Source: Syntrophaceae bacterium CG2_30_49_12
GTDB lineage: Bacteria; Desulfobacterota; Syntrophia; Syntrophales; CG2-30-49-12
Assembly (NCBI GenBank): GCA_001873675.1
Contig: MNZP01000174.1
Location: forward strand, 1-12,992
Direction of reading: 5' to 3'
Length of the DNA stretch: 12,992 nucleotides
Shown here one piece after another: positions 5,742-12,174 of the stretch (the stretch's first letter is position 1; every line of letters begins with the position of its first letter). Under the pieces are notes generated by a model, which was not told where the DNA came from, ran no database searches, and saw nothing but the letters and a program-made list of their open reading frames with translations. Both the position numbers and the translations under genes were made by a program.

Positions 5742-7469
5742 ATGTCTGATAGATTGAATGTAATCGTTGTGGGTGGTGTTGCATGCGGACCCAAGGCAGC
5801 TTCAAGGCTCAAAAGGTTAATGCCTGATGCCGAGGTCACGATGATCGAGAAGGACAGGATTGTCTCCTATGGAGCATGCGGGCTTCCGTATTATGTGTCG
5901 GGCGAGGTTGAAAGGATCGAAGAACTTATGGAAACCCCCGTGGGTGTTCAACGTACGCCCGCCTTTTTTGAGAAGGTAAAAGGGTTTAAAACGCTCACCG
6001 AGACAGAGGTGGTAAGGATAAACAGGACTGAAAAGACCGTTGCTGTGCTGAATTTACCGAGCCGGGAAGAGAAGACGATGAGTTATGATAAGCTTGTTCT
6101 CGCCACCGGTGGCCAGCCTTTTGCGCCCCCGATCCCTGGGATTGATCTGCCTGGGGTGGTTCAACTCCATCATCCTGATGAGGCCGTTTTAGTGCGTGAA
6201 AAGGTGGAACAGGGCAGGATAAAAAATCTGGTGATTATTGGCGCCGGCCTGATAGGGATTGAGATGGCTGAGGCCATGATAAAAAAGGGGGCAAAGGTCA
6301 CCATTGTGGAGATGCTCGATTCTGTGCTCGGCGCCCTGCTCGACGAGGAGATGGGACTTCTGGCTGCAAAACCCCTGAAGGCTGCAGGGGTTAACCTCGT
6401 GCTGGGAGAGAGGGTGCAGGAGGTCCTCGGTGACGGGAAGGGGAATGTCTGCGGCGTAAAGACCGACTCAAGAAAGCTCGAGGCAGACTTTGTTATCATG
6501 GCCGTGGGTATGAGATCGGAAAGTAAACTTGCCCGTGAGGCGAAACTGGAACTGGACGGGAACGGCCATATCCTTATAAATGAATTCTGTCAGACCAGCG
6601 ACCCGGATATATATGCCGGTGGTGACTGTGTTTCTAATTCCAATCCCCTTTACGATCCAGGCGAGAGATTATTTACCCCTCAGGGTTCCACAGCCAACAA
6701 GCACGGACGGATCATTGCCAATCATATCGCAGGCATGAAGGAAGCATTTCCCGGTGTTCTAGGCACGGTCATATGCAAGGCTTTTGATACCACAATTGCC
6801 CGCACGGGGATGACGGAGAAGGAGGCCGGGAGGTTGAAGCGTAATGTGGAGTCAATCCTCTGGACAGGAAACGATCTTCCTCATTACTATTCCGGAAGCA
6901 ATCCCTTGTGCATAAAGATCGTTGTGGACAGAGAGAATCGCCAGGTCTTAGGATTCCAGGCTGTGGGGCAGGGTGATGTCTCAAAGCGGCTTGATGTGGT
7001 TGTTACATCAATCAGCTTTAGAGCTACGATAGACCAACTGGCATACCTTGATCTTGGTTATGCCCCTCCCTATTCACCGCCTCTCGACCCTATTCTCACT
7101 GTGGCCCATGTGATGCAGAACAAAATTGATGGGATCACACGCGGGATTTCTCCCCTTGAGGTGAAAAGGATGATCGATCGCGGCCGGGATGATTTTGTCC
7201 TCCTCGATGTAAGGTTACCAAAAGAATGTGAAGAGATGACGCTCCCTTATGAGGAAAAAACTGTATTCATTCCCCTTGGGGCGCTCAGGGAAAAGCTTGA
7301 GAGCCTCCCGAGAGACAAAAAGATCATCCCGTTTTGCAAGCTAAGCCTGAGGGGCTACGAGGCAGAGCGTATCCTGAGCGCCAATGGGTTTAAGGATGTG
7401 GCATTCCTGGAGGGAGGTGTCCTCGGGTGGCCATATGAAGTAAGGAAAAAGATGGGGGAAGAGATATGA
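5742..7469 (+). CDS. CoA-disulfide reductase-like FAD/NAD(P)-dependent oxidoreductase fused to rhodanese
   Basis: The 575-residue protein joins a pyridine-nucleotide-disulfide oxidoreductase (about 1-450) to a C-terminal rhodanese domain (about 470-570). Visible motifs are the FAD loop GGVACG (11-16), a single redox cysteine Cys46 in SYGACGLPYYV, ATGG (121-124), the NAD(P) loop GAGLIG (167-172) and AGGDC (292-296). The rhodanese active loop is CKLSLRGY with Cys532. This is the architecture of CoADR-Rhd/Npsr enzymes, which reduce CoA disulfide, CoA persulfide or polysulfide in the cytoplasm. The FAD loop has Cys15 where relatives usually carry Ala or Gly, and the rhodanese loop has Ser where CxxGxR is common. 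AAGGAG at 5730-5735 supports the start. Its stop overlaps the next ATG (ATGA), so both are cotranslated. It probably handles thiol or sulfane redox for the neighbouring metal proteins. Confidence 0.88.
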   Translation: MSDRLNVIVVGGVACGPKAASRLKRLMPDAEVTMIEKDRIVSYGACGLPYYVSGEVERIEELMETPVGVQRTPAFFEKVKGFKTLTETEVVRINRTEKTVAVLNLPSREEKTMSYDKLVLATGGQPFAPPIPGIDLPGVVQLHHPDEAVLVREKVEQGRIKNLVIIGAGLIGIEMAEAMIKKGAKVTIVEMLDSVLGALLDEEMGLLAAKPLKAAGVNLVLGERVQEVLGDGKGNVCGVKTDSRKLEADFVIMAVGMRSESKLAREAKLELDGNGHILINEFCQTSDPDIYAGGDCVSNSNPLYDPGERLFTPQGSTANKHGRIIANHIAGMKEAFPGVLGTVICKAFDTTIARTGMTEKEAGRLKRNVESILWTGNDLPHYYSGSNPLCIKIVVDRENRQVLGFQAVGQGDVSKRLDVVVTSISFRATIDQLAYLDLGYAPPYSPPLDPILTVAHVMQNKIDGITRGISPLEVKRMIDRGRDDFVLLDVRLPKECEEMTLPYEEKTVFIPLGALREKLESLPRDKKIIPFCKLSLRGYEAERILSANGFKDVAFLEGGVLGWPYEVRKKMGEEI

Positions 7470-8440
7470 TGGGAAAAGAGAACCTTCACGTCCCGATAGG
7501 AGATGCGGAGAGGATCGAGATTACTACAGTTATAGACAACTATTCGGATCACACCCTTGCGATGACTGAGACGCCTTCGGAGATGATAAAGAGGGCCTCA
7601 TGGGCGATGGAGGAGAGGATACCCGATGAGGCGCTCTTAGCAGAACACGGTCTTAGCTTATTGGTTAAGGTATTCAAAGGTGATAAACACCATAGCATAT
7701 TATTGGATGCGGGCTGGTCGAGGATAGGGGTGCCTCATAATATGAGGATGTTAGGGATTAATGCTTCCCGGATAGAGGCAGTGGTGATAAGCCATGGCCA
7801 TATGGACCATTTCGGGGCGCTCCTTGAGATCTTGTGGGATTTGGTTTCTCCTGATGTCCCCTTAATCATCCATCCCGATGCATTCCTGCCCAGAGTCCTT
7901 TCTCTGTCTTCGGGCAAGAGGATAAAGATGCCGAGACTCGATGAAGGGGAGGTTGAAAACGCCGATTCAGGATTGATAAAAACGAAAAGACCACACCCCC
8001 TCGCTTCAGGATTGGTGTTCTCCTTAGGAGAGGTTGAGCGGAACACTGACTTTGAAAAGGGTCTGGCTGGGGCCCTTATCGAAAGGAAGGGGGAATGGGA
8101 GCCGGATTTGATTATGGATGACCAGGGATTGGTAATGAATATAAAAGGAAAGGGGCTGGTCGTGATCACAGGCTGTGCCCATGCAGGAATAATCAATACC
8201 ATAAGACATGCCCGGAAGATAACGGGTATTAATACGGTCTATGCTGTGATGGGAGGGTTCCATCTAACCGGACCTCAGTTCATGCCCATTACCGAGAGAA
8301 TGATCCAGGAATTGAAGAAAATAAATCCATCGGTGATCGTTCCCATGCATTGTACCTGTTGGAGAGCAACAAATCTAATCGCAGAGGAGTTTCCAGATCA
8401 GTTTATATTAAACAGTGTGGGGACGACCTTTAGTTTTTAA
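7466..8440 (+). CDS. Metallo-beta-lactamase-fold hydrolase, dihydropterin-synthase-like subfamily
   Basis: The 324-residue protein has the metallo-beta-lactamase signature SHGHMDH (His110, His112, Asp114, His115), then GCAHAG (His239) and GGFHL (His266), with a further PMHCT (His295). These positions build a dinuclear metal site. The motif order resembles the MBL subgroup often annotated as 7,8-dihydropterin-6-yl-methyl-4-(beta-D-ribofuranosyl)aminobenzene 5'-phosphate synthase-like, after a methanogen protein; the reaction of the bacterial members is mostly unknown. Residues 1-60 form an N-terminal extension before the fold proper. The start at 7466 overlaps the flavoprotein stop; a second ATG at 7469 is equally possible. 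No signal peptide is seen, so it is cytoplasmic. With a rhodanese-fused flavoprotein beside it, a persulfide-linked function such as a dioxygenase is an alternative, but the motif order fits less well. Confidence 0.82.
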   Translation: MMGKENLHVPIGDAERIEITTVIDNYSDHTLAMTETPSEMIKRASWAMEERIPDEALLAEHGLSLLVKVFKGDKHHSILLDAGWSRIGVPHNMRMLGINASRIEAVVISHGHMDHFGALLEILWDLVSPDVPLIIHPDAFLPRVLSLSSGKRIKMPRLDEGEVENADSGLIKTKRPHPLASGLVFSLGEVERNTDFEKGLAGALIERKGEWEPDLIMDDQGLVMNIKGKGLVVITGCAHAGIINTIRHARKITGINTVYAVMGGFHLTGPQFMPITERMIQELKKINPSVIVPMHCTCWRATNLIAEEFPDQFILNSVGTTFSF

Positions 8441-8471
8441 GCGCTCTGGTTCATAAATTCGGTGACGTACT

Positions 8472-8542
8472 ATGGTTCATGGTTCACGGTTCATGGTTTA
8501 TGGTTGGTTGATCTCTAACTTTGAACCGGGAACCTCTGAACC
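8472..8542. repeat. GGTTCATGGTT-type intergenic repeat with inverted half
   Basis: From about 8472 to 8513 the word GGTTCATGGTT and variants are repeated head to tail. From 8521 to 8542 the complement appears (TTGAACCGGGAACC, TCTGAACC). The segments 8481-8492 and 8523-8534 are reverse complements at 11 of 12 positions, so the tract can fold. It lies between the metallo-beta-lactamase gene and the dehydrogenase gene, at the left edge of the CGN-arginine block. The tract is open in the dehydrogenase frame, which gives a false upstream start at 8472. Confidence 0.75.
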
Positions 8543-8549
8543 TGAGATT

Positions 8550-8554
8550 GGAGG
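8550..8554 (+). promoter_or_regulatory. Shine-Dalgarno GGAGG for the dehydrogenase start at 8559
   Basis: GGAGG sits 4 nt before the ATG at 8559 and only 1 nt before the ATG at 8556. It supports a start here rather than at 8472, which lies inside the GGTTCATGG repeat and would add 29 residues of repeat-encoded sequence. Confidence 0.6.
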
Positions 8555-8558
8555 CATG

Positions 8559-9587
8559 ATGAATCGCCTGGCGCTATACTTCCTCGGCCCCAGACAGGTA
8601 TCCGTTCGGGAGGAACCGCTATCGCCGCCTGTCCCTGGTCAGGTCCAGGTGCAGACTATTCTCTCCGCCGTTAGCCCCGGCACGGAATTGCTGATCTACC
8701 GGGGACAGGCTCCCATCGGTCAGCCTGTGGATGAGGCTATCGCCGCCCTCTTAGGGACTTTTGACTTCCCGTTGAAGTATGGATACTCGGTTGTGGGGCG
8801 GGTGATCGCTATCGGGTCAGAGGTGGACGCTTCCTGGGAAGGGAAGCTGGTTTTTGCCCTTCACCCCCATGAGAGCCATTTTACTGCATCCCCTGCTGAG
8901 TTGATGCCGCTTCCGGATAACATCACGGTGGAAGATGCAGTTTTTCTGGCGAATATGGAGACGGCGATAAACTTTGTGATGGATGGGCGGCCGCTGATGG
9001 GAGAACAGGTGACAGTCTTTGGACAGGGTATCGTGGGTCTGCTTACCGTGGCGCTGTTGGCTCAGTTCCCCTTGGCCAGTCTGATAACTCTGGACTGTCA
9101 CCCCCTGCGCCGCCACACTTCCCTTGGACTGGGCGCCCATGCCAGTCTTGACCCCATGGCTCCGGATGCTGTCGGGCAGACGAGGTCACTATTGCAGGGC
9201 GCCTGTCCTTACCCTGGCGCTGACCTGACGTACGAACTCTCCGGCGCCCCGGCTGCTTTAGACCAGGCAATCGCTGTGACCGGTTTCAACGGGCGGGTAG
9301 TGCTCGGCTCCTGGTACGGGCAAAAACGGGTTGACCTGGACTTAGGCGGACGTTTTCACCGCAGCCGAATTCACCTGATCAGCAGCCAGGTCAGCACGCT
9401 GGCCCCTGAGTTCACCGGTTGTTGGAGCAAAGCCCGCCGCTTTCAGGTGGCCTGGCAGATGCTCCACAAGGTGAAACCTTCTCATTGCATCAGCCACCGC
9501 TTCCCTATCACCCAGGCAAGAGAAGCCTATCGGCTTTTAGACGAAAGTCCCGGGGAAGCTATCCAGGTTGTATTAACGTACGGTTAA
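8559..9587 (+). CDS. MDR-superfamily (zinc-less alcohol dehydrogenase-like) oxidoreductase
   Basis: The 342-residue protein has the medium-chain dehydrogenase/reductase layout: a GroES-like N-terminal half and a Rossmann half with GQGIVG at 155-160. An NAD(P)-binding acidic residue follows in LITLDC (Asp179). The usual catalytic zinc cysteine is replaced in SPGTE (39-43), and no four-cysteine structural zinc cluster is present. That pattern is shared with BchC-type and related zinc-independent MDR enzymes. It should oxidise or reduce an alcohol/carbonyl group with NAD(P)H; substrate is unknown. The reading frame extends upstream to 8472, but that part is intergenic repeat; GGAGG at 8550-8554 favours 8559. 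The stop runs into another inverted repeat, after which come PTPS-like, glycosyltransferase and methyltransferase genes. Arginine codons are mostly CGN (16 of 19), unlike the upstream genes. Confidence 0.8.
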   Translation: MNRLALYFLGPRQVSVREEPLSPPVPGQVQVQTILSAVSPGTELLIYRGQAPIGQPVDEAIAALLGTFDFPLKYGYSVVGRVIAIGSEVDASWEGKLVFALHPHESHFTASPAELMPLPDNITVEDAVFLANMETAINFVMDGRPLMGEQVTVFGQGIVGLLTVALLAQFPLASLITLDCHPLRRHTSLGLGAHASLDPMAPDAVGQTRSLLQGACPYPGADLTYELSGAPAALDQAIAVTGFNGRVVLGSWYGQKRVDLDLGGRFHRSRIHLISSQVSTLAPEFTGCWSKARRFQVAWQMLHKVKPSHCISHRFPITQAREAYRLLDESPGEAIQVVLTYG

Positions 9588-9660
9588 CCCGTTGGCCCGT
9601 TTGCCGGTTTGCCGGTCAACTGGCCAACGGGTTAACGGGCCAACGGGTTAACGGGCCAAC
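9583..9660. repeat. GTTAACGGGCCAACGGG-type inverted and tandem repeat
   Basis: The arms 9583-9601 and 9634-9652 are perfect 19-bp reverse complements (GTTAACCCGTTGGCCCGTT and its complement). The right half also contains two perfect tandem 16-bp units, CCAACGGGTTAACGGG, at 9624-9639 and 9640-9655, with a partial third. The left arm begins inside the dehydrogenase stop codon and the right end reaches the PTPS-like start, leaving no separate Shine-Dalgarno. The vocabulary reappears after the methyltransferase gene at 12089-12146. Confidence 0.85.
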
Positions 9661-9663
9661 CGA

Positions 9664-10053
9664 ATGCAAAATGGTATGTACACTATTGCCGTGAAACGAG
9701 ATTTTATCGCCCAGCACTTTCTTATTGGTGGCGCATGGGGACCGGAAAATGAAAAGCACTCCCATCACTACCAGGTAGAGGTGCAGTTAGAAGGCGCAGC
9801 TTTGGATGAGCACGGCTATTTGATGGACATTGTAGATATTGAGGCCAAACTGGATACGCTGATAGCCCACTTTCGTGACTGGACTTTGAATGAGTTGCCC
9901 GAATTTGAGGGGATGAATCCGAGCATTGAGCATTTTTCGCGCATTTTCTGCCAGGTACTCAGGAAGCGCATTCAAGCCCCGGGCATAAGCGCGCTGAGAG
10001 TTAAGATTTGGGAAAACGCAAATACCTGGGCCTCCTATCGGCAGGAGCGATAA
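9664..10053 (+). CDS. 6-pyruvoyl-tetrahydropterin synthase / QueD-like protein, divergent active site
   Basis: The 129-residue protein has the PTPS/QueD tunnel fold pattern. Zinc ligands are His18 (FIAQH), His32 and His34 (KHSHHY), followed by VEVQLEG, HGYLMDIVDIEAKL, the NPSIEHF block and a late Glu117 (VKIWENA) that would hold the pterin ring. In PTPS and QueD a catalytic Cys lies four residues before the first His of HxH; here that position is Glu28, as in the PTPS-III group. The usual Asp-His pair (LDHxxLN) reads FRDWTLN at 70-76, so the His is missing by eye alignment. The ATG at 9664 or 9676 may be used; neither has a clear Shine-Dalgarno, and 9676 fits the family start better. The next gene begins directly after the stop. 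Substrate is unknown, probably a pterin or related compound. Confidence 0.8.
   Translation: MQNGMYTIAVKRDFIAQHFLIGGAWGPENEKHSHHYQVEVQLEGAALDEHGYLMDIVDIEAKLDTLIAHFRDWTLNELPEFEGMNPSIEHFSRIFCQVLRKRIQAPGISALRVKIWENANTWASYRQER
10043..10047 (+). promoter_or_regulatory. Shine-Dalgarno AGGAG for the TTG start at 10054
   Basis: AGGAG lies inside the last codons of the PTPS-like gene, 6 nt before the TTG at 10054. It supports a TTG start immediately after the TAA at 10051-10053, which gives a natural glycosyltransferase N-terminus (MRVGLLIYG). Confidence 0.6.
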
Positions 10054-11136
10054 TTGCGTGTAGGTCTATTAATTTACGGCGCTCTGGAGACGATCTCCGG
10101 CGGCTATCTCTATGATCGTAAGTTGGTTAAGTACCTGCGCCGCCAGGGGGATGATGTGAACATCATCTCTCTGCCCTGGCGCAATTACGTCCGCCATTTA
10201 GGGGACAATCTCTCGCTTTCCTGGCTCCATCGGTTGGGGCAGCTTCCTCTGGACGTCCTGCTTCAGGATGAATTGAATCACCCTTCGTTCTTCCTGCTCA
10301 ATCGGTGGCTGCGGGCGCGGGTCGATTATCCTATTGTTTCGATCGTCCATCATCTGCGTAGCAGTGAGGAACGTCAGACCTGGCAGAACAGGTTCTACCG
10401 CTGGGTGGAGCGATATTATCTGTCAACTGTGGACGGTTTTGTCTTCAACAGCCAGACAACACGCCGTGCGGTAGAAAGCCTGACAGGAGAAGAGCGGCCT
10501 GCGGTCATGGCTTATGCTGCGGCAGACCACTTATCTTCCGAGATCACGGAGGAGGAGATCGCCGCGCGGGCAAGGCAACCCGGGCCCTTGCGGCTTATCT
10601 TCTTAGGCAACGTGATCCCCCGCAAGGGACTGCATACCCTTCTAAGTGCGCTTTCGCAACTCCCCGGGGATGATGGGATTTTGTCCGTGGTGGGTAGCCT
10701 GCACGTAGATAAGTCCTACGTCCGGGCGATCCGCCACCAGGTGAGTGAGCGCGGACTAACAGAACGGGTGCAGTTTTTAGGCGCGCTTTCCGATGATGCC
10801 CTCATTGCCCGGCTGAGACAGAGTCACCTGCTGGTAGTGCCATCTTCCTACGAGGGCTTTGGTATCGCCTACCTGGAGGGAATAGGGTTTGGCCTGCCTG
10901 CGGTTGCGACCACTGCCGGTGCGGCGGGGGAGATCATCACTCATGGAAGGGACGGCTTCCTGATACCGCCGGGAGACACTAAAACCCTTGCCCTATACCT
11001 GAGCGAGGTGAGCCGGGATCGCGACCGGTTGTTGGCAATGAGTTTGGCTGCCCGTCAACGGTATGTGACCCATCCCACCTGGGAGGAGACAACAAAACGC
11101 ATCCGCACGTTTTTGCAAGCATTCGTGGAGAAGTGA
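10054..11136 (+). CDS. GT4-family glycosyltransferase (GT-B fold)
   Basis: The 360-residue protein has the two-domain GT-B plan of GT4 enzymes. The acceptor domain starts MRVGLLIYGALETISGGYLY, with the glycine-rich loop after the first strand. The donor domain begins near residue 180 (LIFLGNVIPRKGLHTLL) and contains the E-x7-E motif Glu267/Glu275 in SYEGFGIAYLEG, followed by LPAVATTAGAAGEI and GFLIPPGD. Such enzymes transfer a sugar from a nucleotide-activated donor to a small molecule, lipid or glycan in the cytoplasm. The TTG start touches the PTPS-like stop and has AGGAG at 10043-10047; its own stop overlaps the methyltransferase start. No signal peptide or membrane helix is seen. Arginine is coded by CGN in 32 of 36 cases. 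Acceptor and sugar are unknown; a pterin acceptor is possible from context only. Confidence 0.87.
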   Translation: MRVGLLIYGALETISGGYLYDRKLVKYLRRQGDDVNIISLPWRNYVRHLGDNLSLSWLHRLGQLPLDVLLQDELNHPSFFLLNRWLRARVDYPIVSIVHHLRSSEERQTWQNRFYRWVERYYLSTVDGFVFNSQTTRRAVESLTGEERPAVMAYAAADHLSSEITEEEIAARARQPGPLRLIFLGNVIPRKGLHTLLSALSQLPGDDGILSVVGSLHVDKSYVRAIRHQVSERGLTERVQFLGALSDDALIARLRQSHLLVVPSSYEGFGIAYLEGIGFGLPAVATTAGAAGEIITHGRDGFLIPPGDTKTLALYLSEVSRDRDRLLAMSLAARQRYVTHPTWEETTKRIRTFLQAFVEK

Positions 11137-12086
11137 TGCCGATACCTGAAGATTATCCATTTACACGTTATCTTGCTGCCAAGAAAAGCGTAGATGACCG
11201 CGCCCTGAACTACCATGTCCGGCAAAGCCTGGTGCAGGCTTTGCCCCTCGCCGCCCCAGAGGCCCCCTTGCTGATTCTGGAAGTGGGCGCCGGAATCGGC
11301 ACGATGCTGGAGCGGATGCTGGAGCAGGGGCTGTTGACCTATGCCACCTTTACCGCTATTGACGCTCAGGCCGAGAACATCGCCGAGGCCAGGGAGCGAC
11401 TGCCGAGTTGGGCGGGCGACCGGGGGTTTAAGGTTAGAGAAACCTCTCAAAAGGGACTGTTGCTTGAGCAGGAAGGACACCGGGTAGCTATTGAGTTGGA
11501 GGCGATTGACCTGTTTGATTTTCTTACCCGTGAGCGAGGCTGCCGCCGGTGGGACCTGCTTATCGCCCATGCCTTTCTGGACTTGGTGGATATTCCGGCT
11601 ACCCTGCCCATTCTCTTTCCTATCCTGCGGGAGGGGGGGCTCTTTTATTTCACGATTAACTTTGATGGCGTAACCATCCTGGAGCCAGTAATAGACCCGC
11701 ATCTGGATGAACTTATCGTGTCTCTTTACCACCAGACGATGGATGAGCGTCTTGTGAACGGTAAAATTTCGGGGGGTAGCCGTGCCGGTCGTCGCCTGTT
11801 TACCTGCCTGAAGGATGCCGGGGCTCAAATTCTGGACGCTGGTGGTTCGGATTGGGTGGTCTTCTCCGGCCCTGCCGGTTACCTTGGGGATGAGGCTTGG
11901 TTTCTTCATTTCATCATCCACACTATCCACGGAGCTTTAGAAAAACATCCTCAAATGGATGCGGCCCGCCTTGCTGCCTGGGCAGCCCGGCGCCACGCCC
12001 AGGTTGAAAGCGGTGAGATCGTTTGTATTATCCATCAACTGGACTTTGTCGGGCGAGTATCAGCAGGAGGTTACCTATCTGCCTAA
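11136..12086 (+). CDS. Class I SAM-dependent methyltransferase
   Basis: The protein has 316 residues from the ATG at 11136, or 317 from a GTG at 11133. Motif I reads ILEVGAGIGTML at about 47-58, followed by TAIDAQAENI, where the Asp should hold the SAM ribose, and later WDLLIAHAFLDLVD and LREGGLFYFTINFDG as the post-motif strands. This is the Rossmann methyltransferase fold; the long C-terminal part after about 190 has no motif I can name and may carry the acceptor site. The ATG at 11136 shares its A with the glycosyltransferase stop and lies 5 nt after GGAG (11127-11130), so translation is probably coupled. Arginine codons are CGN in 20 of 22 cases. It may methylate the product of the glycosyltransferase or the pterin-like compound; the sequence gives no direct evidence on the substrate. 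Confidence 0.82.
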   Translation: MPIPEDYPFTRYLAAKKSVDDRALNYHVRQSLVQALPLAAPEAPLLILEVGAGIGTMLERMLEQGLLTYATFTAIDAQAENIAEARERLPSWAGDRGFKVRETSQKGLLLEQEGHRVAIELEAIDLFDFLTRERGCRRWDLLIAHAFLDLVDIPATLPILFPILREGGLFYFTINFDGVTILEPVIDPHLDELIVSLYHQTMDERLVNGKISGGSRAGRRLFTCLKDAGAQILDAGGSDWVVFSGPAGYLGDEAWFLHFIIHTIHGALEKHPQMDAARLAAWAARRHAQVESGEIVCIIHQLDFVGRVSAGGYLSA

Positions 12087-12088
12087 CG

Positions 12089-12146
12089 GTAAATATTCGG
12101 TTTGCCCGTTAGCCGGTTAACCGGTTAGCCGGCCAACGGGCTAACT
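12089..12146. repeat. CCGGTTAACCGG/CCAACGGG-type palindromic repeat after the methyltransferase gene
   Basis: The tract contains a perfect 12-bp palindrome CCGGTTAACCGG (12113-12124), flanked by GCCCGTT (12104-12110) and its complement AACGGGC (12135-12141). Words CCAACGGG and GGTTAAC are shared with the repeat at 9583-9660, so the two belong to one loose family. It ends before the CooC-like gene's Shine-Dalgarno. There is no T run typical of a terminator. Confidence 0.7.
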
Positions 12147-12174
12147 GAAATGAAGAATCAGGAGGTAACTTAAG

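Noticed and set aside
9583..9660. CRISPR array
   Set aside because: The 16-bp units are directly adjacent with no spacers and form inverted arms; no cas genes nearby.
11055..11930. Long antisense open frame (291 codons) across the methyltransferase gene
   Set aside because: It runs opposite a well-supported methyltransferase with clear SAM motifs; its translation has no recognisable domain, and high G+C at third codon positions readily opens antisense frames.
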